From Ancistrus triradiatus (Eukaryota; Chordata; Actinopteri; Siluriformes; Loricariidae), in assembly GCA_025084515.1 (NCBI GenBank), contig JAJAGP010000223.1, forward strand, positions 376,001 through 440,000: DNA of 64,000 nt. Direction: 5' to 3'. Within the stretch, counting starts at the first letter, position 1; every line of letters starts with the position of its first letter. The translations under genes and the position numbers were made by a program. The notes beneath the pieces were generated by a model. The model searched no databases. It was given only the letters and a program-made list of their open reading frames with translations, and was not told the origin of the DNA. Below, one piece after another: positions 46,413 through 57,668 of the stretch.

Positions 46413-47711
46413 GTATCAGACGTGTTTCCGAATCCCTTTTTATGTTTTTTCGTCCCTCTGTACATGAGATTTTTTTGATCCAGTGAATTTTGAAGCGGCT
46501 AAATGAAAAGCTTCCTCTTTTCTTTAATAAGAGCTGAACTAATTTGATTAGAGTCCTTGAATAGGGGGATTATTCAGAGCTTTTATCCAGCTCCTGGTGG
46601 TGTTTTTTGTAGAGTTTAGGAAATTGTGATCGATGAATGGAAGTCTGTGTCTCGACCCTGACCTGGAGACGTGGACGTGAAACTCGTTCTTCATCTCTGC
46701 ACCTGTTTTGTTGGATATCTGGGGAGAAGTGAGCGTTGATTCAATTCTAATTGCGTTTTAAGGATGGGTATCAGTAGATAGTTGTATGTTTAAGGATTTT
46801 GAGAGTGTGAGCGAGTTCTTACGCTGCAGTTAGGGATTTTTAAACAATGCCGTGCTCAATAGCGTAATTATGCCTGAATATCATAGAAGGTTTCATTAAA
46901 TTACCTGTGCGTTTCCTGGTGTAGCTGCAGAAGCCCCGTACGGGCGTATCGATTCCCCTGGAGTGGCTAACGCTTAGCGCCGCCACAACGCATCGATTGT
47001 TTATGACGGGGCCCTTCTCATTAGATCATGTTAATTCCTCCTCCCTAATGATTTTCTCTATTGTCTCCAATTTCACGCTTTGCTCATCAGAAATAATTAG
47101 CGCCTCACTGCCGATCGTTCGAATTACCAAATTCAAAGCGGCGCGGCTCCTCCGATGCTTTCGATTGGGCGTAACGTTTTGCACTGCAGATCGGCCGGAT
47201 GATTGATGCCGCCTCCGCCGCTCCGCTCTACAGTCCAGTTAGTCCAGATGCGGAGCGTTTCATACGACGGATTACTCACTCCTGCTGACAGATCTACGTT
47301 ACACATCATCAGCTGTCAATTTTTGCAAAGAATAATGTCTATAAATAATGGTTAACATGGCGTAAAGAATAGCGATACGCCGATGAGCCTCTAACTTTCG
47401 CCCGTGTCACCTTTACGTTTATTTTTCACATTCGCATTCTACGATAAGAGATAAGCCACACTTACGAAGGTTTGACCTTCACTGCATTTGCTGTGTAGCA
47501 TTTATTAGAAGGAGAAATATTAAAAGCACATTTTACAAGCTAAAAATAAAATATAAAAAACTATGTTGTGTTTAGAAATATGAAAACAAAGCAGGTAAGC
47601 GCCGTTTCACTTTAATTTGAGCTGTTATAATACATTATAGTAATAAAGGAAGGAAATATTTAAAAGCTCTGGACGCTGTGGCGTAACCAACGCCAGTCCG
47701 TCATTCATGTA
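46413..47711. other. Repeat-poor intronic DNA, strong candidate conserved segment
   Basis: 46900-47260 has balanced composition, homeodomain-type TAATTA-like motifs ('ctaatgatt', 'aataattag') and no repeats. This is typical of conserved enhancers in developmental gene introns, by inference only. Confidence 0.45.
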
Positions 47712-47906
47712 AGGGTTGCCAGGTCTGCTTAATCTGATCGACTTTGGGCTCTAAATTCTCTAACAAATTTTGGTTGTTGCAGGTTTCTTGGGTTTGTTTC
47801 TGCTTTTAACGTGTAATTGGCTCCCTGTTCCTGTATTTTTCCACTTCCTTTGCGCTTCTTTCCACAGGCCTGCTTGCTAGTTTTTCTTATGGGATCTGGC
47901 AACCCT
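47712..47906. mobile_element. MITE-like element sharing the 'ggttgccaggtc' ends
   Basis: 'agggttgccaggtc' at 47712-47725 and 'gatctggcaaccct' at 47893-47906 are inverted with one mismatch and bound a 195-bp segment. The ends match those of the 38.98 kb element but the interior does not form the same hairpin. Target-site duplication is unclear. Confidence 0.55.
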
Positions 47907-49048
47907 GATTTGTGTAAGTGTATGTATATGCGTGTGTGTGTGTGTACCTTATCAGTCGCTCACATTTGGACTAGAGATTGTTCTAACTCAAGAAACAAAC
48001 CTCGCTACCAATTGAGAGCACTACCAGTTGAGCCACCGGGTTGCCAGGTGCAGGTTCAGGATCGGCACAGTTTTTCTGATTCCACACCTCTTATAATAGC
48101 CGTGTGCAAACATTCTGCTTTTGTACTTTTCCCTTCCCATACACTGATCTCAATCGAACCCTTTTTTCTCCTTAACGATCCCGTTGTCTTCCCATACAGC
48201 CCTCTTTAGGAGTCCCATGAGATGGCGTTATACGTGCAGCCCTGGGTATTTATGGAAATTAAAAGCCCAGCAGTCGTCGAGGCTTTCAGCAGTTTCAATT
48301 AGTCTGTGTGCTTTTTCCCACCTCGCGCCTTTTAATTGATAGCAGATTTTTCCCAACAACGCAAAACCCATTTCCTGCCAAACTGGAGGACCACGGGGAG
48401 AGATGACGAGCGCCGCGAGTTCTCCGCTTTTGTCTGTTTGATTTAATTTAATTGGCGATGAATCAGGATCTCGCTTCTCCCCGCTTCCCGTACTTTGTTT
48501 TTCGGCGCCGAGCTCAAACTCTTCGACTCGTTTGGAGACGCACCGGAGATGCGACAGGAGCCTGGAGCGCCGCTCTCTAATCTCCCACGTTCCTGTCGCG
48601 TCTGTGCCAGCCTTCAGTCCGTCAGAGGCTCGCCGTGCCGCGTGCCAACTGCGGCCCAGACTGAATTAAACTCCGCGGAGAATTCAAAGGCAGACATCTT
48701 CCTTAAATTACATTCTGCCTGGAAGGATCGCTGCTGTGCTCATAGAGAGGAAAGAAGATGATCTCAAACTGTTGTAAGTAAAGGAACTCCTCCTGCTGCT
48801 CAGAATAAGAGAGTTTGGGTTGAGAGAGTGGATATTTATTTTGTTTATTAGTTAAGTACTGCTGTAACGATACGCTGTGTTCACCATTATCGATTTTGCA
48901 TTCAATAAAAGATGTTCCTTTTTATTGCTGACCTGTAAACAATGCAAACATTTTTTTTCTTGAAGTTTTTAAACTAAAACTAGTCCTCTGCAATTAAAAT
49001 AAATTACTAGAAACAAAGGATTAAAACTATAACTACATAAAACATCTG
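47907..49048. other. Intronic DNA without supported gene
   Basis: A remnant of a dispersed repeat ('accagttgagccaccgggtt') lies at 48025-48044. 48230-48770 is repeat-poor with a CpG-rich portion. The 88-codon frame there (48495-48761) is unsupported. Confidence 0.45.
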
Positions 49049-49110
49049 AAAGGGCGGCGCGGTGGTGCAGCGGTTCGATCCCGACCTCGGACTCCGCCTG
49101 TGTGGTGTTT
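49049..49110 (+). mobile_element. Head fragment of a fish 'ggcggcgcggtggtgcagcg' repeat
   Basis: 'gggcggcgcggtggtgcagc' runs straight into 'ggttcgatcccgacctcgg'. In intact fish copies roughly 40 bp separate these blocks, so an internal deletion is likely. Confidence 0.55.
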
Positions 49111-50374
49111 GCTGTGTGGATTTTTTTATTTCTTAAGAATAACAATTGAAAATACCATGCACTTTCCTTGTATAAAAAGAATCGTTAGCCTGCTGCAGTA
49201 AAAAAGAAAGACAAAAAGAAATTAGAAGGGGTCTCACTGAGAACCGGATACGTGTCAGTGAGCGTGATGCCCTCTGGTGTTCAAAAAATGCAAGTGCATT
49301 AGATAATTTAAACAATAATGCAAAATCGCATACACTTGGTGTGATACCTCGTACGTTGAATCCATTTTGTGCCAGGTCCTTCACCGCTCTGAATTTGGAA
49401 CTGTTCTGAACAACGTCGGCATCTTTAGTAAGAAGTGCATCCTGCAGAGGGTCCTCAGTAGCTCCCAGAACCGATGTGGACCCAACAAGTCATGGCGTTA
49501 AGTGTCCAGAAAGATATGTAGTGTTTCATCTCCAAATCAGATTTACAGATTTAGGAACCGTGGGCTCTACGTGCAAGTCAAACGTGGATGAGAGCGAGGT
49601 CCTGGAGCAGCGCCGCAGAAAATAAAATACTCGGTAAATAAGAGCCTTAATATCAGACACTTAATGCAGTGAGTGCAGAGCTGCTGGCGGTCCAGGTGAG
49701 ACCGTACAGGTAACACCAGCAGAGAATCAGACCAGATAGTAGAATAACTAACCGACCTCAGCCTGCGCTCCCCGCATCAGAGCCAAAAGGCCAAGAGCGT
49801 GGCAGGGTTCGGTCAGGCGTGTCATGTGACCTGGCACCGCACCTGATGGGTAATGGAACAGCACTCTCTGTTTGCCGTGACGGATCTGGAGAAGAATGTG
49901 CGCGGGGGCACGGCCGAACCCTCGGGGGAGGAACCTGTGCCAGTTCCTTTGTCTGTATCTTATTTACATGTTAATGCAGCAGCCACGGGTGAAAAACTGT
50001 CCAGCGTGAGAACAATCTCGGTAACGCTCCGAAAAGTCCAGCATGAGGAACCGATAACACACACCATACAGATCTTCGATCAAATCAGGCTCATGCTAAA
50101 CGGACCGAACCGTGCTTAGGCGCGCTAAAGAGGGTAAACGTGTCATTAAACCTTACTGGCAAATATTCCAATGTTCAAATCTAAGGTCGTTCTTGATGGA
50201 TCGAATATATAAAAATATTTAGGCTCAGGACACTCCCCTCTCTCAGGCACAGGTGAAGACCGACCTTGCCAGAGGGCACTGCCAGGTCTTGAACCTGATT
50301 CCCATGGTGAATTGACAGATGTCCAACAGCAACATCTTTAGTAGTTTTATTCTTATTATTTTAAAGACACTTGT
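49111..50374. other. Intronic DNA without supported gene
   Basis: Mixed low-copy sequence. No domain, RNA gene or complete repeat was recognised. Confidence 0.45.
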
Positions 50375-50520
50375 TTGTGACTGAGGGATCATTCCCCATC
50401 ACTTCAACAGCGACCCCTACCCAGCCCTGTGATAGACTGGCATGCTGTTCAGGGCATACTTTTGCCCGTCCTTTTTGTGTTTTCCAGGGATAGCAGCCCC
50501 AACAACCCTGACTAGGAAAA
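50375..50520 (+). mobile_element. 3' part of the retroposon-type repeat
   Basis: 'cagccctgtgatagactggc', 'tgttcagggcatacttttgc' and 'ccagggatagcagcccc...ccctgactaggaa' match the usual 3' portion of the family ('cctgtgatggactggcg...gtccagggtgta...'). AT-rich (ATT)n sequence follows within 100 bp. Confidence 0.55.
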
Positions 50521-50535
50521 TTTTAGAGACATAGT

Positions 50536-50758
50536 GGCATTATATTTATGCCATTATATTTGTGTTACTTTTATTATTTAATTTGGGGAAATTATTATTA
50601 TTAGTGTTTTCTATTATTATTATTATTATTGCACATTTTTATGAAATTTTGAGGATATTTATTTTAGGATTTATTATGTTATTATTATTTTTTTAAATAA
50701 GGTTTTTATTATTATTATTATTTTTAATTAATGTGGAGAAAATATGATGATGATGTTG

Positions 50759-50791
<33 letters not shown>

Positions 50792-50929
50792 GATATTTAT
50801 TAAATCTGTCAGGGATAATAATATTTACTTTATTATTATTATTATTATTATTATTTTATTTTTATTATTATTATTATTTTTTTAATAATGTTTTTACTAT
50901 TATTTTTATTATTTAACATGTCAGATTTG

Positions 50930-50963
<34 letters not shown>

Positions 50964-51053
50964 TTTACATGTTTTAATGAAAACTGAGGGGAAATGATAT
51001 TTATTATTTTTAAAATAATGTTTTCATTATTGTTGTTAATTTAAGAGGGATAA

Positions 51054-51089
<36 letters not shown>

Positions 51090-51112
51090 CATTTATTTAT
51101 TATTAAAATATT
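50536..51112 (+). repeat. AT-rich (ATT)n region of about 575 bp
   Basis: At least five (ATT)n runs are separated by degenerate AT-rich spacers containing repeated 'gaggatatttattttaggat'-like segments, so the region may be a long degenerate higher-order repeat rather than one simple microsatellite. Confidence 0.8.
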
Positions 51113-51989
51113 TTTTAAGCATTTATTACATTATATTAAATAGAGCAGTACTCAGTAATTTTTTTTCCTTTTTTTTTTAGAATAAGTGCTCCATTATAAG
51201 CATGTGTTTTTAAGACTGATTTGTTTATTTGTTTTTATTTGTGCAGCTTTATGGTATCGTATGTGTTAGTAAAGGTCCTGATAATGATGTGATGTGAAAC
51301 TCAAGCTGTAATGGAGTCCGAGGCCTCAGGGTGAGAGAGTGAGAGAGAGTTCTGTTCTTTGCTTTTATATTTTATTTAATATCTTCTTTGTTCAAAGTGA
51401 GCAAGAAAACAAATACAGATGAAAGCTGCTGAGCTGCGAGCGGTTCTTATCGCGCGGTTCATAGAGAAACACCCTGAATAATTATCCCACAAAACGCCTG
51501 ACAGTTACGAGCTCGGCTTCTGGCAGGAGAGCAAAAGAATCATTAATAGATCCTCATAACGTCATAAAGCTCATCTACGTGCAGCCAGGCTCCGGCGTCA
51601 CCTTTAGCTTAAACACGCGCCGGATAAATACGATCTTAGAGCCGCCTTATCAAACGAACTCGAGCTCGACTTTAGAACAAAAGATTTAAGAGGCATGAAA
51701 GCTCTTTAATTAGATCTTTAAATCAGTCACTAAGAGCTGAGCTTTATTTCTGAACACACACTAATCTTAATTGTAATAACAGATAAATCGAGTGTTTGCC
51801 AGCTGTTCAGACTGAGTTGTCTACATCGCGCAGGAGGACGCCACATAGTGGTCATGTTACGTCTTTATTCACAGTGTCGGTCATAGAGTTGGCTCTAACA
51901 TAATCTCTCTGAAGTCTGAGTGTCTCTGGGCGTCTAAGGATCAAATGTGCTTCAAAAGAACAGGACCGAAGATCTAACGGATAAAACGT
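51113..51989. other. Intronic DNA, repeat-poor in part
   Basis: 51360-51840 is repeat-free and balanced. The remainder is AT-rich. Confidence 0.45.
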
Positions 51990-52590
51990 TCAGTTTCCGC
52001 CCACATTCCAAAGACATGCGTTAGGTTAACTGGAGTCTCTCAAGAGTGCCGCTGTGAGTGGTTAATGAGCAAAGTTATAGCCTTGGTGTTAATAAACAAG
52101 TAAATACGTAAATAAACATAAAAGCATGAATGATTAAGAAGGAAATTGAAGAATGGATAAACGGATGAATGAGTGAATGAATTAATAAATGAATGAATGA
52201 ATGAAATACAGAATCAGTGAATAAATAGTGAATGTAGGAATGAATGAATTAATGAAGACTGAGTTGGAAAGAAGGCCAAAGAAATAAAGGTTTTATGAAT
52301 CAATGAATGATGACTGAATGAAGGCCAGAGGGAGGGACCAAACCTCAAGAAAGGACTAAATGAATAATTGAATGAATGAATGAGAAAATGGGAGAGGGAA
52401 TAAGTAGTGATTGTAGGATGGATTGAATGAAATTGTGTGAATACATGGATGTTGGAGGAATGAATAGAAAAGAAAAAAAGGACAACATAACAACAAAAAT
52501 ATAATTGGGTGAATGAATGAAGGTAGTATGGAAGACTCAAATCTAAAGGAAAGAATAGATGAATAATTAAATGAATGAATGAAAAAAGAA
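51990..52590 (+). mobile_element. Retroposon-type repeat fragment running into an expanded (GAAT)n tail
   Basis: 'cgcccacattccaaagacat' and 'gttaggttaactggagtctc' (51998-52045) match the fish repeat body, followed at about 52130-52590 by irregular (gaat)n/(gatt)n with 'gaatgaatgaatgaatgaa' runs at 52180-52206. Members of this family commonly end in (atga)n, so the tetranucleotide tract is probably its expanded tail (inference). Confidence 0.6.
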
Positions 52591-52875
52591 AGTCAAGGGA
52601 GGAGGAAGGTTTCCTTCAAACCCTCACTCATGCTACAGTGTGGCTGTTCCCCCTGCCCTGCCGCTTCACCCTCCGCTATGTGAGAGAGTTAGTGTGAGAG
52701 TGAGAGAGTGATGGAGTGCTATAGGTCTGAATGCTGCGTTCCAGAGCAGCGCCGTTCTGATCTTAATATCACACGGCAGGTCTGGCACTCGACTGTCCAA
52801 ACGCATCCATCAGACGCTCACACACTTGCACTGAGACCTGCTTCTGCTCAGCCTCACACATCTTCTACCATCACA

Positions 52876-52902
52876 CACACACACACACACGCACACACAC
52901 AC
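52876..52902 (+). repeat. (CA)n microsatellite
   Basis: (CA)n with one GC interruption. Confidence 0.9.
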
Positions 52903-53225
52903 GGGCCTTCAGGTTCCGATCGTCTCTGGAACGTCGAGGTTTTTTTTTTAAGAAGCCACACGTTTGAACTTAATCTCAGAAGGTTGCTCTCCTTCCTCTG
53001 ATTTAAGTTCAGGCTCAGGATAAAGTTTTAGCCCCCGCCCCCGAATCCGATCCTCTGGCACATCTTCACACCGAATTGTAAAAAAGGCCCGCAGGTTCAA
53101 TGGCATCCCGTCGTGCACTCGCATTCATAAAATCCTTATTTGTTCCACCCTGTCTCTCCTCTGACATCCTTCAGGAACATACCGATGTTCCCGGTCAGCC
53201 GCGAGTGGGAACAGGACTCAGGTTC

Positions 53226-53305
53226 AATCAATCAGTCGCTTATTCGGCGAATCATCTGCGTCACTCCAGTGTGACCCCATTCGTCCTCCATAATCTGGAT
53301 CTGTA
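53226..53305 (+). repeat. Collapsed fragment of the 38/40 kb dispersed repeat
   Basis: 'atcagtcgcttattcgg' is followed after a short gap by 'gtgtgaccccattcgtcctc' and 'cataatctgg', that is, the beginning and the 'gacccattcgtcctcc' landmark of the longer copies with the middle missing. Confidence 0.5.
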
Positions 53306-53404
53306 ACGTTTTCAGATTTGGAATTAAGATTGAATTAAGACCACTTGGTGCTTTCGCATCACATCTCCAGAGACTGGTCTCCAGAGAGTCGGGTCCCGGC
53401 CCCA

Positions 53405-53620
53405 AAGCCACCTTTGTGGATTTGGCATGTTCTCCCCCCATCTGGGTTTCCTTCAGATACTTGCATTACAAAAACAGTTTGTATTTGGTCAGTTTAGTCT
53501 CTGAAGCACCCTCTGATGGACTGACTCTCTGTCCAGGGTTGGTTTTGGCCTTGCGCCCTGTGCTGCCTGTGCTCAACCCAACCTTGTACTGCATTAACCA
53601 CGAATGAATGAATGAACTTA
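53405..53620 (+). mobile_element. Retroposon-type repeat with short (ATGA)n tail
   Basis: 'ggcatgttctccccccatct' plus 'gggtttccttcagatac', then 'ctctgatggactgactctct' and 'gtccagggttggttttggcc', ending at 'acgaatgaatgaatgaac'. This is the most complete sense copy in the window, with internal divergence. Confidence 0.65.
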
Positions 53621-55420
53621 CAAGCAACAGCGTGAATCTGTAAACCCGACCATAACGTTGAAATCAACACTAAGGATTCGAAAGCAGGTCCTCAGGAGCT
53701 CCCGTTTGCAGCCGCTGGCACCCCAGAGAGGGCCTAAGCATGCCCAAGTCCATGCGCCTGTCCATCGCAAGGCAGGTAGGGATCTCTGTCACAGCAACGT
53801 TCTTTGTAAGGTTCGTTTAGATCCGGACTGAGCATGATCGATTTTCTATTTGGTGTAGAGAGCGTGAATAAGTATTGGCATCTCGTGCCAACCTACAGGT
53901 TCGAATTAGATATCTGTTTAATTAAACACACTTTCTTCTTTCGGTAAGTGTATCGAATACTTTTGGAGGAGATTACAGCAGAGCTCCTGGCTCGTCTCCA
54001 AACCTGTAATCCGTTTAGCGCTCCCCTGGGTGCAGATCTAATTACGTTACCCTGATGATTTATGTAAATATCGCTCATATTGTCGGGCGCGGCTTGATTG
54101 CGTTTGAGATGAGAGGTTCGGGTCGTGACATTCTTACTTACGTGGTTTGTTTGTTTGACGTGTAGACGCTGGCGAGTTTCCTTTCATTTCTCCTTTTTAA
54201 AACTCACCTGTCTCACCTGCGTCCGGAAAAGAGGACGTAAAGGGTCGAGGGTGTGGCACCTGGGTACATTTTTCTCCACCTTACTGTAGGATTTGTTTAT
54301 GGTCATGCCAACCTGTGGGCATCTAGTTCCCAGTCCTCAGCGGGGTTGAGGTCAGCTTGATTCATGATTTCCATATTCACTGTTTGCATTATTCTTCCTC
54401 TACTATCCTTTGCAGTTGGCACTGTGGTAGCAAAGTGAACCAGAGAGCTTGTTTGCACTGCTCCAGCGTCTAATGGAGGTGCTCTACATCGCAGGAGCTC
54501 AGTGTTGCTTGTGGTGATTTTAGGCCTGCCTCTGCATGTTCGTTAAATCCTGATCCATGTTTTCGAATATCTTTGACATAACGAGACTTGTGGCCAGAAT
54601 ATGGAGGATCTGCAGGTAAACTCACAGATCTCTTTTTGTTTGGGTCTTTTTTGGCTCCTCTGTTGTTGTTGTTGTTGTTGCTGCCCCGAACAAGGACAAA
54701 CAGTGCTGTTCCCGACAGATTACCCCCCGCAAGGCGCACTCGGGGAGCTTTACCGACACCCGTCCTCTTTAAATTGAGCCATTTAACTCGACACCCCATG
54801 CGTCCGGCTCGGTATGCGCTCCCCGATCGGTCGCTAAAACAAAGCGTTCATTATTTCCCTGTTTATCTGGAGCACAAGTTCCATGAGCTATTTCTACTTT
54901 AATTGAGCCGTCCCAAATTAGCTCATTACTTATGGCGGTGCTGCCTTTTGTTTCCTTTTGTTTCGCAGAAATTGGATTAGATCCATAGCGAGTCAGCGGC
55001 AGATCTGCGCAATGGCGGAGCCAAACCGAGGCTCGATAATTTCCTTCACACCTCCATATTCCTGCAGGAGACAGAACTGGCATGTGAGAATTAATGAAAG
55101 CCTGAGCGTCAGAGCACAGAGCCGAACGGCGCATTTTGATCATTTTACCTTCACAACTTGAAATAATTGCATTATTATATGAGCTAGTCTGCCAACTAAA
55201 GACTTCCCCTACCGAGGCAACCATCCCCCACCCCCACCCCCACCCCCCAACTCTGAAGTTGGTGCATATTTAAAACAAAACAGCGTAATTACCAGAATGG
55301 AGTGTGATGGTGCGACTCAGAGAGACTTTATGCAAAACACACAGCACAACTTTATGCAAACCTTAAAATGTGACTTACAAAACGCAGAAGAATTGTACAG
55401 AACTGAACTATCCCATAATA
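53621..55420. other. Intronic DNA, partly repeat-poor
   Basis: 54460-55160 is free of repeats except a (GTT)n run at 54661-54679. The 151-codon antisense frame at 54769-55224 overlaps plus-strand frames and has no recognisable domain. A C-rich run (55225-55249) follows. Confidence 0.45.
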
Positions 55421-55429
55421 ATCATAATC

Positions 55430-55465
<36 letters not shown>

Positions 55466-55697
55466 CCTATTAGTTGTAATACTTAGTTCATAAACATACT
55501 TAAAAAATACTATTATTCTTAATGGTATTAGTATTATTATGGTTGTAATTATTATTCTTGCTATTATAATTATTATTATTATTATTAGTAGTAGTAGTAG
55601 TAGTAGTAGTAGTTGTATTGTTGTAACTATTGTTTATTTGTTTATTTAGTTGTTGTTATTATTATTATCATTATTATTATTATTATTATTCATTTAT
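55421..55697 (+). repeat. (AAT)n, (ATT)n and (AGT)n tracts
   Basis: (AAT)n at 55421-55463, then mixed AT-rich sequence, (ATT)n near 55569-55587, (AGT)n at 55587-55611 and (ATT)n with 'tttatttattta' at 55658-55705. Confidence 0.85.
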
Positions 55698-55737
55698 TTA
55701 TTTATTTTTAATTGTGATATATTATTGTGGAGTGTAA

Positions 55738-55850
55738 GTTTTCCCTGGGCAGGATGCCAGTCCATTGCACGTCTGGGCAGGGGTCGCTGTTGCAACTCCA
55801 GAAAATGGATCCCCCATCAGGCCTCCCCTCCCTCAGACACGGCCCATCCT
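55738..55850 (-). mobile_element. Antisense fragment of the retroposon-type repeat
   Basis: 'cctgggcaggatgccagtcc' plus 'attgcac', then 'ggcaggggtcgctgttgcaa', is the reverse complement of the family's 'gactggc...' region. It lies directly downstream of an (ATT)n tract. Confidence 0.5.
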
Positions 55851-57251
55851 GCCTGTATGTGACAATAGGATGTTAGATCAGTATGCCATGTGAGATCATA
55901 CACTTTGTTTGCGTCTTTCTTTGTAAGTTCGTCTTCTCTACATTTAGAATACGGATGATCAAATAACGAGAGATGAAAAGAAGTTGGACTAAAGAGCTGG
56001 AGCTGGATGTGGTGTAGCAGAATGTGTGCTGTGGAGAGCAGCAGCTGCTGGAGATGCTCAGATCAGATCAGATCAGGGACGCTTTAGTGTGGGAGCTGGT
56101 GGAGGGATTTGACAGCGTTCATTAGGACGTGATTGCAGAGCTGCTGAGGCCGAGCTAATCACCGAAAACGTCTGGGTGTCTAATTGCTGACTCTCAGAGT
56201 CCCTGATGGCAGCTGCAGGCTGAGGCTGGATGAGGGATTGAGCTGTAATTTCTGTCAGTCAACCAGACACTTCCGAGTCGAGATCAGGGTCACGTTTGTA
56301 GATAAAGAGAGCTAGAGCGGAGTTAACGGGCTGGAAAACAACACCCCGACCGGCCTCTGTTCTCCGCAGTATAGCTCGGGGATGATTGATACCGATCAGA
56401 TGATCTGCAAAATCCAATCTGATATTTTATTTCAGATTAAAGGTTGCCTGTAGGCACCTAGGTACAGGTACAAGGCCAGGTCCCATCTGGGGAGCCTCTG
56501 TGGAAGGCCATTTTGCTGTAACGACTGGCCACCGTGAGCCAGTGGATGTTCAGAACGTGGAACTGGTCAGAAAGCTTATCTAGGCAGATCCTAAGCGAGC
56601 CGTATCCATGCTCTGGATGGAGGTGATACAGAAGATCTTTGCAGGAGCATTATTTACGATAAGGTCACGCTGTCAGTCCAGGAGAGCTCCATAATCCTCC
56701 CCGACTCGACCTTTACACCACGCATTAGGTCTATTAGTTCAGCCGGAGAGCCTCGGCCCGGAGCGACCTGTCAGAGCAACCGTTCAGGGGAATCGTACAT
56801 GTGGACACTCGGCTCTGTGCGGCGCCTGCTTCCAGCGGCAGAAGTAATTCAGCCTGAAACGTTGCTCATGAGCTACTGGACCGGAGATGATGGAATATGA
56901 ATGAGTCCGGAGTTTGGTGGGATTCAAACGAATGAACTCTGATTTCCTCAGGCTGGAATGAGGCCTGCGCTCTGAGCTGCTTTAACCCTTAGAGAGGTCA
57001 GTGCTGGTAGAATCTGGGGTTTTTGGGTCCAGTGCTTTACGAGCTAACCCACTCTGGTTCGAATCCCTTGGCTTTCTGACTGTATCATCAAAGCACGCTC
57101 TGTCAAACTAAACATTGATACCGAGTGTGTGTGCACCTCAGTTCAAGTCACACCAGGATTAGGGTCTCAGAGCTAAAAAGAATCTAAGGTACTCATGTTA
57201 CCAGACAGGGGGTGCCCCATTTTGTGGAAATAGAATAATTAATTGTTTTAA
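55851..57251. other. Intronic DNA without supported gene
   Basis: 56060-56400 and 56640-56960 are repeat-poor. No exon was seen. Confidence 0.45.
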
Positions 57252-57462
57252 TTGTATTTATTAATAATAATAATAATAAGAAGAAGAATTATTACTATTA
57301 TTATTATTATTGTTGTTGTTGTTGTTAGTTGTATTTTATTACTTTTTTATTATTGTGATAATAATATCAGTAATAACAATAATTATTTTTGTTATTATTG
57401 TTATTATTTTAATTTTAAAAAATCACAAAAAAATAATATAAATATACTCCTACTCCTAATAA

Positions 57463-57500
<38 letters not shown>

Positions 57501-57535
57501 ACAACAATAATAAAAATTAATATTAATATAACAGT

Positions 57536-57578
<43 letters not shown>

Positions 57579-57615
57579 TTATTTGTTATTATTTATTACT
57601 TAAATTATTATTATG

Positions 57616-57663
<48 letters not shown>

Positions 57664-57668
57664 GTTAT
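57252..57668 (+). repeat. (ATT)n/(AAT)n array with opposed blocks
   Basis: A long (TTA)n run (about 57466-57500) is followed by (AAT)n (about 57538-57575) and another long (ATT)n run (57617-57665). Opposed ATT and AAT blocks can form hairpins. A 142-residue open frame here is pure repeat translation. Confidence 0.9.

Noticed and set aside
48495..48761. Second first-exon candidate in a CpG-rich stretch
   Set aside because: The frame has no leader-peptide features, domain or convincing donor in phase.
49049..49080. tRNA gene suggested by 'ggttcgatccc'
   Set aside because: There is no cloverleaf around the B-box-like stretch. It belongs to a deleted fish dispersed repeat.
54769..55224. 151-codon antisense open frame
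   Set aside because: No domain, splice signals or codon bias could be seen, and plus-strand frames overlap the same DNA.
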